Positions 5,130-5,584 of a DNA stretch of 5,584 nt are shown here, one piece after another (position 1 is the stretch's first letter; each line of letters opens with the position of its first letter). Source of the stretch: Planctomycetota bacterium (GTDB lineage: Bacteria > Planctomycetota > SBBH01 > JACQRN01); NCBI GenBank assembly GCA_016206515.1, contig JACQRN010000348.1, forward strand, positions 1 through 5,584. Direction: 5' to 3'. Position numbers and translations under genes: made by a program. The notes under the pieces are model-generated. The model was not told the DNA's origin. It did not search any database and was given only the letters and a program-made list of their open reading frames with translations.

Positions 5130-5438
5130 ATGGGCGAATACAGGAAGGTCGGCACGACGTCGGATGTCCCGCCGGGGCAGAAGAAGGTGTTCCAGGTCGC
5201 CGGGAAGGACGTCGCCGTGTTCAACGCGGAGGGGAAGTTCTACGCCCTCGAGAACACCTGCCCGCACGCGGGGGGGCCGCTCGGGGAGGGGATGTTCTCC
5301 GGGACGGTGATCACCTGCCCCTGGCACGGGTTCCAGTTCAACGTCACGACCGGCGGGCACGTCCTGGGGCGCGGACTGAAAGTCTCCTGCTTCCCGATCA
5401 AGGTGCAGGGGAACGACATCCTGATCGAGGCGGGGTAG
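5130..5438 (+). CDS. Small Rieske [2Fe-2S] ferredoxin (NirD/BphF-like)
   Basis: The 102-residue soluble protein has the complete Rieske cluster motif C44-P-H46 and C63-P-W-H66, with 16 residues between H46 and C63. This matches ferredoxin-type Rieske proteins that carry electrons to oxygenases or reductases or form a nitrite reductase small subunit. It starts with ordinary soluble sequence (GEYRKVGTTSDVPPGQKKVF) and no membrane anchor, so it is not a bc1 Rieske. GGAGGGA at 5121-5127 lies just before the ATG and settles the start. No oxygenase or reductase partner is in the window, so its redox partner is unknown; the enoyl-CoA hydratase 62 bases downstream may share its transcript. Confidence 0.93.
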   Translation: MGEYRKVGTTSDVPPGQKKVFQVAGKDVAVFNAEGKFYALENTCPHAGGPLGEGMFSGTVITCPWHGFQFNVTTGGHVLGRGLKVSCFPIKVQGNDILIEAG

Positions 5439-5463
5439 GTGCGCGCTGTCAGCGTGAACCTTC

Positions 5464-5491
5464 GGAATGGGGAATGAGAAATGAGGAATGA
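5464..5491 (+). repeat. Four-unit heptamer tandem repeat before the enoyl-CoA hydratase gene
   Basis: The units GGAATGG, GGAATGA, GAAATGA and GGAATGA run without gaps in the 62-base spacer after the Rieske gene, making an all-purine-rich tract. The last unit abuts GAGG (5492-5495), the probable ribosome-binding site for the ATG at 5501. Several purine-rich sites resembling ribosome sites are thus stacked in the leader. Change in unit number would alter spacer length but not the reading frame. Confidence 0.55.
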
Positions 5492-5500
5492 GAGGCGGTC

Positions 5501-5584
5501 ATGACAGGATCCGTCCGATTCCATGAGGTGGACGCGGTCGCGACGGTCGAGATCGACCGGCCGCCGCTCAACGTCATGGACGTC
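5501..5584 (+). CDS. Enoyl-CoA hydratase/isomerase (crotonase) family protein, N-terminal 28 codons only
   Basis: The ATG at 5501 follows GAGG with five bases spacing and stays open to the window end. The visible peptide MTGSVRFHEVDAVATVEIDRPPLNVMDV has the first-strand pattern of crotonase-fold proteins: a variable start, V-A-T-V-x-I-D-R-P-P-L-N-V-M-D. The RPPLNV(L/M)D form is typical of members acting on acyl-CoA, including cyclic dienoyl-CoA hydratases, but the active-site glutamates and oxyanion-hole region are beyond the window, so the reaction is open. Nearness to the thioesterase supports an acyl-CoA pathway. Confidence 0.8.
   Translation, partial: MTGSVRFHEVDAVATVEIDRPPLNVMDV

Noticed and set aside
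4072..5520. Similar starts of lipB (ATGACAGG...GTCCGAT at 4072) and the crotonase gene (ATGACAGG...GTCCGAT at 5501)
   Set aside because: Fifteen matching bases in two short blocks are suggestive of a shared repeat end, but the flanks show no further similarity and chance is not excluded.

Overview
The window is GC-rich, compact bacterial chromosome with short spacers, strong G/C third-position bias in the housekeeping genes and GTG as well as ATG starts. The gene set (branched-chain/pyruvate-type 2-oxoacid dehydrogenase parts, lipoate attachment, a small Rieske ferredoxin, an acyl-CoA thioesterase and a crotonase-family enzyme) suits a GC-rich proteobacterium-like or Desulfobacterota-like organism, but no feature here fixes the taxon.

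Layout. Positions 1-317 are the C-terminal part of a 2-oxoacid dehydrogenase E1 alpha subunit. Next comes a two-gene cassette of lower GC content: an AAA/ABC-type (OLD-like) ATPase at 421-1674 and a 213-residue partner at 1671-2312 that overlaps it by 4 bases. The partner carries weak TOPRIM-like motifs. A 24-codon reading frame at 350-424 also overlaps the ATPase start as ATGA. The metabolic operon then resumes with dihydrolipoyl dehydrogenase (E3, 2340-3767), followed by octanoyltransferase lipB (4072-4719). A convergent hotdog thioesterase (5048-4668, minus) overlaps the end of lipB. Divergent from it are a Rieske ferredoxin (5130-5438) and the first 28 codons of an enoyl-CoA hydratase/isomerase (from 5501).

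How the genes fit together. E1 decarboxylates a 2-oxoacid, E3 reoxidises the lipoyl arm of E2, and LipB supplies the octanoyl group from which that lipoyl arm is made, so E1 alpha, lpd and lipB form one functional set. The ATPase and its partner have no evident role in that chemistry. They look like an accessory two-gene module, plausibly anti-phage defence, lodged inside the operon.

The most unusual stretch is 3690-4080. The last 24 codons of lpd occur twice, exactly 200 bases apart (3693-3767 and 3893-3967). The peptide starts are nearly identical but the codons are largely different, and the DNA between the copies contains several hairpins. This looks like a gene-end insertion that restored the C-terminus and displaced the original tail. 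Just beyond it lies a palindromic repeat with 13-base terminal inverted repeats (3994-4078), whose right end supplies the apparent lipB start codon.

No tRNA, rRNA, CRISPR array or convincing rho-independent terminator was seen.
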